Assembly: GCA_030704615.1 (NCBI GenBank)
Contig: CM060733.1
Span: 37,076,001-37,140,000 of the forward strand
Direction: 5' to 3'
DNA from: Takakia lepidozioides
Taxonomy: Eukaryota > Streptophyta > Takakiopsida > Takakiales > Takakiaceae
Length of the DNA stretch: 64,000 bases
How positions within the stretch are numbered: position 1 is the stretch's first letter; every line of letters starts with the position of its first letter. The notes beneath the pieces were generated by a model. It had not been told where the DNA came from, made no database searches, and saw nothing but the letters and a program-made list of their open reading frames with translations. The position numbers were made by a program, and so were the translations under genes. Positions 36,222-46,283 of this stretch are shown here, in pieces.

Positions 36222-36770
36222 GGGAGAGAGCAGCAGCTGCTGCTGCTGTCTCTCTCCCCCCTACTAGGCCAAGGAAAACGGGGGAGGGAGAGAGGAGCAG
36301 CAGCAGCTGCTGCTGCACACAAATCCCCCCCCTCCGTTTCTTAAATGAAAAATCTTCTTGTTTTGGCCTAAGTGGAAACGGCAGTGGCAGCAGCACAATT
36401 GATAAAAACAAGGCACTGCTAATGAAGGCACCTTTCTCAACACATTTCAGCATGTTTTTAACAATTTTATACACGGAAAATAAGTTTTATACTAATTTTT
36501 ATTGGTTACACAAGTTATTTTGATTTTTTTTAATCCGATCTATAGTTTGTCCATAATTTTGTATTAAAAATTATACATAAATAAAGGGTTTTTATATTCT
36601 CAATGAAAACATGAACACATACAGCAGGGTATTGTTATTCATTAATTATTTGTTTTATATAAATACTTTAGGGGTTCTAATAAAGTTTAAAAAATATGTA
36701 TACATATGATAAATTCATGAATTAAGCTATATACAGGGGTATTGTTTATTGGTTGATGCACGCACGTGAT
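36222..36770. repeat. CTG/CAG palindrome followed by an AT-rich tract
   Basis: At about 36223-36335, GGGAGAGAGCAGCAGCTGCTG...TCTCTCTCCCCCC and a second block GGGAGAGAGGAGCAGCAGCAGCTGCTGCTGC form self-complementary and mutually inverted segments around CTAGGCCAAGGAAAACGG. From 36466 to 36760 the sequence is about three-quarters A+T with no coding signal. Confidence 0.6.
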
Positions 36771-36899
36771 ATGGTCTTTTTATGAAGAGTGCACCCCCCG
36801 GGCCTGTGACGTTCATAGGAGGAGTTGTGGTTGTCCAGCGGGGCAAGATGCCGACACTAGCAGCATGCATTCACAACTGCAGTGACTTAGCCTTAAGAG

Positions 36900-37123
36900 T
36901 TGCTAGAGGGCAACGCTCATTCAGAGGATGACATACCTCCAGGAGAGCAGGATGACATGTATGGTATGGCGGAGTTGTCTGCTATGGTTGCTCAGACTCC
37001 ATTGTGGGGCACGACCAAGGATTTGCAGCGGTTTGCTGATCGACGGGTGCAACAAGCCTGGGTGGAGGTTTTTGTACCGTCGGGAGAGGAGGAGAATGCG
37101 GGGATTGCACCAGGACCACTTGG
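36900..37123 (+). pseudogene. Gypsy A polyprotein linker before the methyltransferase
   Basis: A separate frame (36900 onward) reads NAHSEDDIPPGEQDDMYG...DLQRFADRRVQQAWVEVFVPS. It hands over to the methyltransferase frame near 37100, implying a frameshift. It is probably the polyprotein segment between the interrupted protease and the methyltransferase. No fold was recognised. Confidence 0.45.
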
Positions 37124-38419
37124 TTGTCACCATTGGATACCACACCTATTGTGTGGCAGTATCCGGATGAAGGCATTTTCCTTTTGGACTTGTTTGGCGG
37201 GATCAGCACTGGATTGGCTGCTGTGTTACATGCAGGTGTGCGAGTTCGGCGTTACATGTATATGGAGAGGGATGAGACTGCACGACGCGTCTCCCTATGC
37301 CATGTTGCTCAGTTGGTGCAACAATACCCTGAGTTGTTGCCGGTGTCTGCAGTTCGTGGATATCAGCAGGCCTTGCCAGTAGACATTTCGTTGTTGGGGG
37401 CACATGATTTGGAGCGGGTTGGCTCCATTGATCTGGTAGTGGCAGGTTGGCCCTGCCAAGGGCATTCATCAGCCGGGCATGGCAATGGAATGCGAGACTT
37501 GAGGTCGGGTCTGTTTTGGGAGAAAGTGCGGGTTTTGCGCCACTTACAGTTTCATCAAGCTGTATCTCCAGCATACATCTTGTAGAACGTGCCACTGATG
37601 GGCGATTCTCGGGCCAGGGTGATGGTCAATGTGCATCAAGTCCGGTCGTGGCTTGGGTCAGCAGTGTTGCTGGATGCAGCTGTAGTGGGGTCACGGGCTC
37701 ATCGTCCACGGCTATGGTGGACTAACTTGATGCCACCCGCACTGCTCAAGCGTGCATTTGATGGGGTGCAGCGACCAGCACACCTCACAGTGGATAGCAT
37801 TTTGGACACAGGGAGGCAGTCTCAGTGTGTGAGACACAATGACCGTTCGCCTTTGGCAGTGGTCAAGAAGGTGGGTCAACCACGAGCATCACTACCTACA
37901 CTGCTCAGCTTCCCAGGATCGCATGCTTTCCGGGATTGTGGACCTGGCCTCCTGTGGGATGCCCAGTTGCAGCAGTTAGTGGAGCCCAATGTTGACGAGC
38001 GTGAGCAGATGATGGGTCTTTCCACTGAGACCACGACGATGCCATCTCTTTTTAAGGCATCACGTCGTCAGGTGTTGGGGCAAGCAATGGATCTCAATTG
38101 CGTGACCTGGATTATCAGCTTGGCTATGGCTGAGCAACGCAGAAGGAGTACACTTCTCTCGATGGTCTCTCTGCCTACCCAGACGGTACATGCAGTGAAT
38201 GGGGGCGAGCATGTGAGGACCACGGGGTGCAGGCATCCATGGCACACGTGGGAGGTGCTCGAGGTTCAGAGGGAGTTGGCAGCCAAGGTGGCGGTGATGG
38301 ATGAGGTTGGGGATTTTTCTCGGGTTGAGGAAGTCCTTGAGGATGAGATGATGGGGCATGATGAGGCCTTGTCATTGACTGAGCAGATATGGAGTATTGC
38401 TCAAAAGGTTGCAACATAG
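37124..38419 (+). pseudogene. C5 DNA methyltransferase domain (DNMT3-like motif order) inside the Gypsy A pol
   Basis: One reading frame runs through the domain, with a single TAG at 37583-37585. Motif I reads FLLDLFGGISTG (about 37177-37212). Motif IV is GWPCQGHS, with the nucleophilic Cys codon at 37454-37456. Motif VI should be ENV; here the codon before Asn-Val (37586-37591) is TAG, so the catalytic Glu position is the stop. Motif VIII is AHRPRLWW (about 37697-37720), then TVDSIL, a strand-rich target-recognition stretch, EREQMMGL and the motif IX-X passage SRRQVLGQAMDLNCVTWI. The order I-IV-VI-VIII-X is that of DNMT3 and not the permuted order of plant DRM enzymes. A role in methylating C5 of cytosine is inferred. 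It lies upstream of RT in the retroelement polyprotein and is very probably dead in this copy. Confidence 0.85.
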
Positions 38420-38578
38420 CAACCACTGGACGCATCCTCTACCTCTAAGCCCACTGGACTTAAGGTTGCAATTACGGAGGACAATTGGGAGCCTGACATT
38501 GGACCCATTGTCACCGGAGGAGAGAGATAACGTATACGGCGGTTCCTGAGGGCTTACAAGAATTGCTTTGCCTTCAGT

Positions 38579-39988
38579 TTGAAGGACTTGGGAGCACTGA
38601 AGGGTCAAGAGATCCGTATTGAGTTGGCCACTAACACGTCAATCTTTCGGAGACCCTATAGATACAGTGACATGGAGAGGTCTTTGATTCAGATGAGGAC
38701 TCAAGATCTCTGGGAGGCAGGTTTGGTGGAGCTCTCTGCTGGAGAGTATGCTTCAGCCACAGTGATGCCAGCCAAGAAGGATGTCTATGGCAATTGGACG
38801 AAGAGACGTATGTGCGGTGATTACCGGCCTGTAAATTGTCAGACCAAGTCCGTTAAGTATGCCATGCCCACACCGGAGGTGATCTTTGATGCCATTGGGC
38901 ATGCTAAGGTCTTTAGCACTTTGGATTTACGATCCGGATATCACCAGAAGCCGATCAAAGAGGCGGACAAGCAGAAGACGACATTCTGGGGAATCAGTGA
39001 GCACGGCAAGGATTGCCTATTTCAGTGGCGGTTCTTACCATTTGGGCTTAAGAACGCTCATGCAGAGTTTCAGAGAGTCATGGATAGGATTCTAGCAGGG
39101 GTGGACTTTGCTCGGTGCTACATAGATGACATCATCATCTGTAGTGCTACGGTGGAGGAGCATGAGAGACATCTTCAGGTGGTATTGGAGTGCTTGAGAG
39201 CGCACGGTTGAAGTTACATCCGGGGAAGTGAAAGTTTTTCCACAACCAGATTGAGTATCTGGGTCACATGATATATCCTGGAGGATTGGGGGTACAGCAG
39301 ACTAAGGTAGAGGCCATTGCACAAATTCCACGGCCCACGGATGTGAGCCGAGTTCGAGTTTTCATGAGGTTAGCAAACTACTATAGACGGTTTGTCAAGG
39401 GATTTAGTGCTATCGCAAAGGCTCTAACCAAACTGACCAAGGTGGACCAGGAGTGGCAATGGGAAGATGAGCAAGAACGAGCTTTTCAAGAGCTCAAGGC
39501 GAGGTTGACCTCGGCGCCTATCCTGATACGACCTATCAGGGGGCGTCCTTTTCAGCTGCATACGGATTGGAGCATGCTGGAGCTTGGAGCGGTGCTCACA
39601 CAGGTGCATGATAATGGAAGAGAGTTCGTAGTGGCTTATGCTAGCTGCTCGAACAACGCTGCAGAGGCTAAGTACAGCTCATATGAGGGAGAGTGCTTAG
39701 CTGTAGTGTGGGCTGTGGCACACTTCAGGTGCTATCTATATGGCAATCTCTTCACCCTTATCACGGGATCACCAACCACTCAAGTGGTTGATGAAGTCAG
39801 ACAAGCTTACAGGGAAGCTTGCACGGTGGGCACTCATACTTCAGGAGTATGACTTTCAGGTTGTGCATCGACCGGGTTTGGTCAATCGGGATGCGGATGG
39901 ATTGAGTCGCAATCCATGCACGAGCCAGCAGGATGACAGTGGAGCCCGGTGGCATGGTGAGACGGACGAAGAGATGGTGCCGGGATGA
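38579..39988 (+). pseudogene. pol: Gypsy A reverse transcriptase and RNase H
   Basis: RT motifs in 38579-39211 are YASATVMPAKK, RMCGDYRPVN, FSTLDLRSGYHQ, FLPFGLKNAHAEFQ and CYIDDIIICS (catalytic YIDD at 39119-39130). Near 39200-39208 the frame shifts, and at 39229-39231 a TGA sits where KCKFF is expected. The next frame (39268-39852) carries EYLGH, ANYYRRFVKGFS, the RT thumb, and RNase H beginning LHTDWSMLELGAVLTQ and SSYEGECLAVVWAVAHF. A further frameshift at about 39760-39790 moves the end (DHQPLKWLMKSDKLTG...HRPGLVNRDADGLSRNP) into the frame 39740-39988. RNase H follows RT directly, as in Ty3/Gypsy. At least four lesions make it inactive. Confidence 0.92.
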
Positions 39989-40129
39989 CACACATTTTCA
40001 TTTTTGTGTATCTTGGCATCAGGAGGTAAGGTTGGACCTACAACAGGGATGACTGTAGACGGAGTGTCTGAGGACCCTGAGGCTAGTGATGAGCCAGGTG
40101 GTACCAGAGATATACATGAGGATTCGGCT

Positions 40130-41300
40130 GTATTGGACTACCTCCGCACGGGAGACACGGCAGCCATTGTGACTGCAAGGGAGAGGAATCGGATCCTGCA
40201 ACGAGCCAAGAGGTTCAAGTGGGAGGGGATACCTGCTCCGAGTGTGGGAGGATGGTCGGGTGAGGATTGTGCCTCACCCAACACAGCGTGCACGGTTAGT
40301 GCGGCCTGCCCCTGCAGTAAACTGTGAGTGCGTCGCACTCCAAAATGCCCCAACTCCTCATGGGCTGGCGTGGTATGTATACAGAGGTGCAACACTTTGT
40401 GGCTAGGTGCATGGTGTGTGATAGGGTGCGTGCTTCATTCAACGCTCCTACACCACAGTTGCATCATTTACCAATCATGGGATTGGGCTACAGGTGGAGT
40501 CTTGACTTCGCAGGACCGTTGCTACTGACTATGCGCCACCACAGATATGTGTTGTTGATGGTGGAGCACTTCTCCAAGTGGATTGAGTTGGTTTCATTGC
40601 CTGACAAGGCTAGTGAGGGGGATGCGTATGCATTCTTGGATCGTGTGCTTAGCCGATTTGGTGCTCCAGCTGAGGTACTCACGGACCAAGGGAGAGAGTT
40701 CTTGGGGGAGTTTTAGGCTTTGTGTGATAAAGCCTTGATAGACCACCGCACCACTTCTCGGGATCATCCTGAGGCCGATGGCTTGGCAGAGAGAGTTGTC
40801 AGACGGTGAAGATGGATTTTGCGCAAGTATGCTTGCAGAAGGGACACCTAGGAGATTGGGATCTTCAGGTGCCTTGGTTAGCCATGGGCTACAGGTTCAG
40901 CAAACAAGCATCACTTGCCTCCTTCTCATCATATTTCCTTCTCTTTGGCTGAGAGCCGGATTGTCTGCAGTCATTCGTAGGGACACTGCTCAAATCCTTA
41001 ACCTTGACGATCCGGACCTGTGGGTACGTGCATGTGATCAGCGTGCAGAGTTGTTCATGCCATGGCTTTTGATAACCTTGCCATTGCACAGCACCATGAT
41101 ACGTTCAGGTATGCCACTATACGTGGTGGAGGATATCGTCCTAGGGTTCGGAGGTTTAGCCTTGGTGACTATGTTTATTTGCAGCAGACTGCTCCTACGA
41201 CCCTGGATGACACTTTAGGGTGTGTTATTCTGAGGGTTCGAGAGGTGTTGCCCTTAGGAGTCCTGATCTTGGAGGGTCGGGATGGCATGACTTGGAAAGA
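40130..41300 (+). pseudogene. Gypsy A integrase
   Basis: The HHCC zinc module is split. The CC half (VARCMVCDRVRA) is on the + strand at about 40399-40435, but the HH half (HEELGHFGVRRTHSLLQ) reads on the - strand at about 40312-40365. The catalytic core has WSLDFAGP (first Asp, about 40497) and VLTDQGREFLGEF (second Asp), then TAG at 40714-40716 in place of a probable CAG. After the stop, DHRTTSRDHPEADGLAERVV supplies the catalytic Glu region. Frames then shift repeatedly (about 40800-41060). The C-terminal part (RPRVRRFSLGDYVYLQ, then a beta-rich domain) is at 41062-41300. It would insert the cDNA; this copy cannot. Confidence 0.88.
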
Positions 41301-41379
41301 CCATGTGCGTAATTGTGCGCCGTGTCACCTTCCCAATGTCGATGGCAAAGTTGACGGTCCAAACTTGGCAGTGGTACCT

Positions 41380-41535
41380 GCAGGTTTGAGGTGCATACTC
41401 TATGGGTCTGCCAAAGAGGCAGTCACCATGCTGGTGTGTGATCGATGCTCAAGAGGTTGGTATATGGGATGCTTAACACCATCTCTTGAGAGGGTTCCTG
41501 ATGGAGATTGGTTATGTCCACACTGCTTGGGATAG
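41380..41535 (+). pseudogene. PHD finger at the integrase C-terminus of Gypsy A
   Basis: In the frame 41062-41535 the last about 50 residues read MLVCDRCSRGWYMGCL, then LERVPDGDWLCPHC, the second half of a PHD finger. The first pair of cysteines should precede MLVCD. Only one Cys is seen (CILYGSAKEA), with Tyr in place of the second. The zinc-binding His of the GWHxxC motif is also Tyr. So two zinc ligands appear to be lost. PHD fingers read histone H3 tails, which in a retroelement suggests targeted integration, analogous to chromodomains in chromoviruses. That role is inference. Confidence 0.8.
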
Positions 41536-41793
41536 TGGCAGTGAACATGACTAGAGGCAGCTAACAAGACATGGGAGGCCAAGCTCATAGGAGTCAATAC
41601 ACGAGATCCCAGGCTCAAGCTCACAGGTTGCAAGACGGCGACTAATGATGGGGCAACTCTTGCACCCGGCCTCTTGATCTATCGAGTTTGAGTGTAGTAG
41701 GGACAGTGGTGGATGACTTAGTGAGGCTATGGTCACTATCACATCTTGTGGGTACCTGGACTTAGAGGGACCTAAGCACTAGCTATGGGGGCG

Positions 41794-42468
41794 ATTGTGT
41801 GGACTAGTGACTGCCATAGTAGGCAACATAGTCGCAGCCTAGTGACTGACTAGTTGTAGCCTAGTGGTTGGACTAGTGGCTGGACTAGTGGTATACTAGT
41901 GTGTGGTGTGCACATGTGTTGTGTGGTTTTGGACAGCAATGTAGTTGTGTAGCGATATGTATGCGCACGACAGCTGTCAAGTTATTTTACCACTAGTGTG
42001 AAACTAGCTAGGAAATAACTAGCTTTTACATATTGACATTTGGGATTGGCCCAAGTGTCAATCCAGGGGTCAAGGCAAATTTAGGCCCTGGAGTGGTTAT
42101 CTTCACGGCAAGCGCGGGAGGCTCATCTTTCTCGAGTTGAGCCTCACCGCGCTTAGCTATGGCACCGTAGTGTGGATTCCCTATGGCGTGGGGTGCACTT
42201 GGCTTGACTTGTATTTGAGTGATGAGGTTATATATGCATGAGTTTATGCTTCTGCTTTTTGAGCTCGTACTTGTATTCTTCTTCCTTATCATTGTGTGGA
42301 CTAGTGACTGCCATAGTGGGCAACATAGTGGCAGCCTAGTGACTGACTAGTTGTAGCTTAGTGGTTGGACTAGTGGTGGACTAGTGGTATGCTAGTGTGT
42401 GGTGTGCACATGTGTTATGTGGTTTTGGACAGCGATGTAGTTGTGTAGCGATATGTATGCGCACGACA
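41794..42468 (+). repeat. 3' end of Gypsy A: LTR between two copies of a ~179-bp segment
   Basis: A purine-rich stretch (CTATGGGGGCGA, about 41783-41794) precedes segment R (41794-41972). R is followed by GC and LTR sequence 41975-42290 matching 18825-19139, and then a second copy of R (42291-42468; about seven differences, ending ATGCGCACGACA as R does). The target AAGTGTTTTAATG follows at once. The LTR copy stops at TTATC, while the left one continues with ACTCGAGAAAG, so the 3' LTR is truncated where the second R begins. Confidence 0.8.
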
Positions 42469-43840
42469 AAGTGTTTTAATGAAAGATGGTATGGGAACAG
42501 ATGCGGTGGCAAATGCCAAGTGAGCTATATAATTACTTCCGCAATTACATCATTTAAAGCGTCTGGAGTACCAACCGACACAGGGTTCTGGAAGTATAGC
42601 ATCAAGTCAGAAAAGGCATTCACGGAATCCAGCTTTACCCTGTCTGCAGATATCCGTGGGGAAGGTTCGGATTCAGCCAACGGCACAGGCTACCCTAGCT
42701 ACCCTAATAGATATGAAGTTGGGTACCCAATGTATGTGCACAGGTTTAGAACCTTTTTTCTGAGGGAAGATCTTTTTGAAACCCTCCTAGGTTCTCTTTG
42801 TTGCTCAGAGAGGTTGTGGGTCATTACTGCTGATTCATTCGGTTAGACTTGCAAGGAGCTTTCATGTGACCTATGAATGTTTGGTCCCAGGATCTTTCAT
42901 ATGGCTTTCAAATGCATGGATATTGTATGAAATCATCTTCCGTTGGGTATTGAATAGAAAGGAATTTGTGTTGTGGGGCTATGTTGGTGCTTGCTCTTCA
43001 ATGGAGGACCAGACTGCAAAGCTCCAACCCAATAATACAGGCTTCAAGACTGGTGCAAAACTGAAAGGTAAAACATCCACTTGTGTTGCATCAAAGAGAA
43101 GCCATCCCTCCTGTTCAATGTATGGCAATAAACAACAAGGATTTTCCACTGACTGTAGTGGCAGAGCTGTGCTTCAGGTACAGGTATTCCATGCTGTTGC
43201 ACTCGTAAGCTAGTTTAGGGAAAAGATGAGGTATGATTGCCTTTAAACTAGTGTTTTCATGAAAGATGGTCTGGGAACAGATGCGGCGGGAGATGCGATC
43301 AAAGCAATTGCGCAGAATCCAAACCTTCCCGACGAACATCTGCAGACAGGGTAAAGCTGGATTCCGTGAATGCCTCTTCTAACTTGATGCTATACTTCCA
43401 GAACCCTGTGTCGGCTGGTACTCCAGACGCTTTACACGATGTAATTGTGGAAGTAATCATATAGCTCACTTGGGCCAACGGCACAGGCTACCCTAGCTAC
43501 CCTAATAGATATGAAGTTGGGTACCCAATGTATGTGCACAGGTTTAGAAACCTTTTTCTGAGGGAAGATCTTTTTGAAACCCTCCCAGGTTCTCTTTGTT
43601 GCTCAAAGAGGTTGTGGGTCATTACTGCTGATTCATTTGGTTAGCCTTGCAACGAGCTTTCATGTGACCTATGAATGTTTGGTCCCAGGATCTTTCATAT
43701 GGCTGCATGGATATTGTATGATGATCATCTTCCCTTGGGTATTGAATTTGTGGTGCTATGTTGGGGACAGCAGTGCTTGCTCCTCATTGGAGGAGGACCA
43801 GACTACAAAGGTGGCATTCTTGGCTGGATCTAATAACCTC
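42469..43840. repeat. Tandem repeat X: rest of unit 2 and unit 3
   Basis: Unit 2 resumes at 42469 (AAGTGTTTTAATGAAAGATGG) and runs to about 43190. Unit 3 follows to about 43840 and is incomplete. Both contain LFLREDLFETL-like and WVITADSFG-like readings (about 42755-42845 and 43548-43644) that are not in unit 1. In unit 2 the block at about 42515-42668 is inverted relative to units 1 and 3. No protein family was recognised. Confidence 0.75.
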
Positions 43841-44620
43841 CTGAATGAGGTAATTCTCTCTCTCTCCGTGCTTGATCTTTTCAGTCATTGTATTGTTTGT
43901 TGGCTCTGTAGTATGTACTGATCCTCGTGTGCCTTCACTTGCAGGAGGACTTTCCTCCACTTGCAGGACCGTCAACAAAGACCACAGCAAAACCCAAGTT
44001 AACTGTGGATGAAAAGTTTGCTGCAATGGAAGGGATGTTATCTCGCTTGCAAGGGCAAGTGAACAACTTGAGTAGTATTTCAAGGCGTCAGTATAGAAAA
44101 CAGCTCACCATTTGTGCTGTCAAGATCCTTAAGTGGGGATGGCTGGCTAATGTACAGTGCTCAGTTCACGAAGCAAGTCAAGGTAATTTCCTCTCCTTAT
44201 TTTCCTTCTTTCCATCTTCGGTTTAAGTTTTTGTTTAGTTTTCCTGAACTTGTTGTGTTGTCTTGTAGGTGGGGGCCGGTATATTGGAGATGTCTACGTT
44301 TGAGTATAAGCAAATTGCGGCACGAGATGAGGAGACCCATTTCCAAACACTCACGGCATTGGATGTGGGCATCGAAGATTGTTTGGATTCTTCGAGGGTT
44401 TTCCCGGACCTGTGCGGGACACTTCCGCACCAAGCAAGCATTATTTCTTCCTACGACAAGTTCAAGGTTGGGTTTCCCCTCGCCTTCAAGTAGTGAGGTT
44501 TCAATGTGAGTGTAGAAGCCCACCGGACTGGAGAAGCCTGAAGGTGGTCCTAAATGTGGAGGCGGTGAATTGGCTGTTGACCAAGACTGAATCTGCCATG
44601 CCTGCATCGAAGAGCGCTTG
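43841..44620 (+). other. Possible exons of an unidentified gene
   Basis: GGATCTAATAACCTCCTGAATGAG is followed by GTAATTCTC (donor). At about 43944 TTGCAG precedes EDFPPLAGPSTK...LTVDEKFAAMEGMLSRLQGQ, with heptad-like leucines. At 44268 TTGTAG precedes GAGILEMSTFEYKQIAARDE. These look like three spliced exons but they match nothing I recognise. They adjoin the X array, whose units may be duplicated upstream exons. The start and end of the gene are not visible. Confidence 0.35.
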
Positions 44621-46283
44621 ACTGGTGAGGACCAGGAACCAGCAGGGAAGTAACTGGTGGTGGCCAGCGCCAGGGTGCCAAGGGGAAGCATGGTTTACAC
44701 CAGCACTTGAACTAGTCTGCATAAGAATTACAGAGTGCTAGCATGGCCTTTGGTTGTCCTAGGTGCTCTTCAGAACATGAAATGGGAGCTGAGCAATACT
44801 GCAGGGTTACACAAACAAAAGATGAGGGTTGGGTAATAAAACGAGAATACAACTGGTTCCCTGTGCTTGTTTTGTAGTTCTTGTTTCTAGTTTGTAGTTC
44901 TTGTCTCTTGTTCTCTCCAGGATTGTTGAGAAAGGTCCTTCATGTTTCTGAAAGCTACCAACTATAGTATGTACTGTAATTCTCACGGATTTTCTTAGGC
45001 CTTGAATATCCCATGACTCTCACTTTGATGTTCAAGCAGGTGGGTCAGACATGGCGTTCAATTGTTTTAGTGCACAGCCAATGACACTCAAAGTTAGTGA
45101 GGATTGACATGAAATCTGAAACATAATGTTTGTTCCAGCACAAAAATGCTGAAGTTGACATATAGATGTAGGAGCTGTTTCTGTAGAAAAAATTCCATAG
45201 GATAGGGCTTGCAATTGCATTACTTCCCATTAGTATGTCTTGTGAGTGTAGTGAATGGGGCACACTGGGCTCTTGAACTAACATAGAACACGCATGGATC
45301 TCCATATAACAGGAGAGGGAAAGATGGAGTTCAGGGTGGCTTCAGAAGGTTGAGATTTTGGCTGCTCAAGACAAAAGCACTTGCTCTTTACAATGCAAGG
45401 CTTGTAAGGGGCAAGGCAAGCTACAACATTGTACTTTATTGTCATATACTCTGAATGGGTTGACCAGAGAGATAGAGCAACATTGTGACAAAGCATATCA
45501 ATCCCACAAGACCCATCATTTCTTTTATTGAGGCCCCAGCACGATATGTGGTGATGGTGTAACAAAAACAAAAAAGGTGGGCATGTACTTGATGATGGCA
45601 TAGCTTAGAACACCAGCTGCTGCTACAGTGCTAACTGCAAGGCCCATCCAGAACACCACCTTGGTTCCATTTGCCAGCTCACTTATGAGCTGATCTCTAG
45701 TGTAGTCTGTACTGCACAATTCAGACCACCAATCAAGATGAACACCCAACACTCAATCCGACACACTACGGCACTTCTAATCAGACTGCAGTGGTAGTTC
45801 ATGTCTATGTTGAAACTACCCCAAGCATTCAAATCCCATGTTGCTTGAGCTTCTGCTCAAAATTTTCAACTTGTCAGAAATAGAAAAGATTATATATATG
45901 TTACAAGTTCCTTATTCCAGTCTGACTTAGATGGCAGCATCATTATTGGAGGTATAGGATTAGACACTTCCACACTTCACCATACTCTTCTGCATCACTT
46001 CCCCCTCGCCATAATTTTTGGTTGGCATCAGCCTCATACTAGGTCTCACAAATCGTATCTGAGGATGTCAAGAGGTTAACACGTGATCCTCACACTATGC
46101 TGCAAAACTAATGTGATTACGAGGTCAATTTCAAGAACAGTAAACAATACACATGGAAACTCCTTGTGTTTACGTCAATCACTGCAAGGCCAAGTCTCTC
46201 CCTATACCTCTAGCAACTGACCTAAATTCAGGAATCCCTTCAAACTTGTCAGGCTGCTTTTCATGTCGCAAGTATGGAAAAGG
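44621..46283. other. No supported gene
   Basis: Only short frames. One on the - strand (45525-45752) encodes a single hydrophobic helix (VVFWMGLAVSTVAAAGVLSY) with no other evidence. Direct near-repeats TTGTAGTTCTTG occur at 44872-44900. Confidence 0.4.

Larger units (their letters stand above)
31857..36775. mobile_element. Insertion inside Gypsy A pol carrying duplicated OSB-like exons and a PPR pseudogene
   Basis: The protease reading stops at 31927 and the methyltransferase frame begins after 36900. The intervening sequence is unrelated to a Gypsy element. At the borders TATCACGTGCGTG (about 31857-31869) and CACGCACGTGATA (about 36761-36773) are a perfect 13-base inverted pair. Both are followed inward by an (A/T)-rich stretch with ATACCCC. 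A TA target duplication is possible because the pair begins and ends in TA. No transposase was found; it could be a non-autonomous element that captured host sequence. The region 36480-36760 is very AT-rich. Confidence 0.45.
18825..42468 (+). mobile_element. Ty3/Gypsy LTR retrotransposon A encoding a DNMT3-order DNA methyltransferase and a PHD finger, with nested insertions
   Basis: The element lies between AAGT at 18821-18824 and AAGT at 42469-42472. It starts TGTCAAG and ends GCACGACA. The unbroken target survives in the sister X units (near 18059 and 43243), which supports a true insertion. Internal order is LTR, repeat-rich leader, gag, zinc knuckle, protease, C5-methyltransferase, RT, RNase H, integrase, PHD, LTR. 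RNase H before integrase marks Ty3/Gypsy order. Two large blocks (about 20.4-28.0 kb and 31.9-36.8 kb) have no counterpart in this plan and are taken as later insertions, leaving a core of about 11 kb. Nonsense and frameshift lesions occur in gag, the methyltransferase, RT and integrase. The two LTR copies differ at about a dozen of 315 positions, mostly transitions. Confidence 0.85.

Noticed and set aside
37124-38419. Host DRM or CMT methyltransferase gene
   Set aside because: Motif order is not the permuted DRM order, no chromodomain is embedded, and the frame sits between retroelement protease and RT.
38579-39211. Caulimovirus-type (pararetroviral) RT
   Set aside because: RT is followed by RNase H and then integrase with LTRs on both sides, which is Ty3/Gypsy; no movement or coat protein motif was seen.
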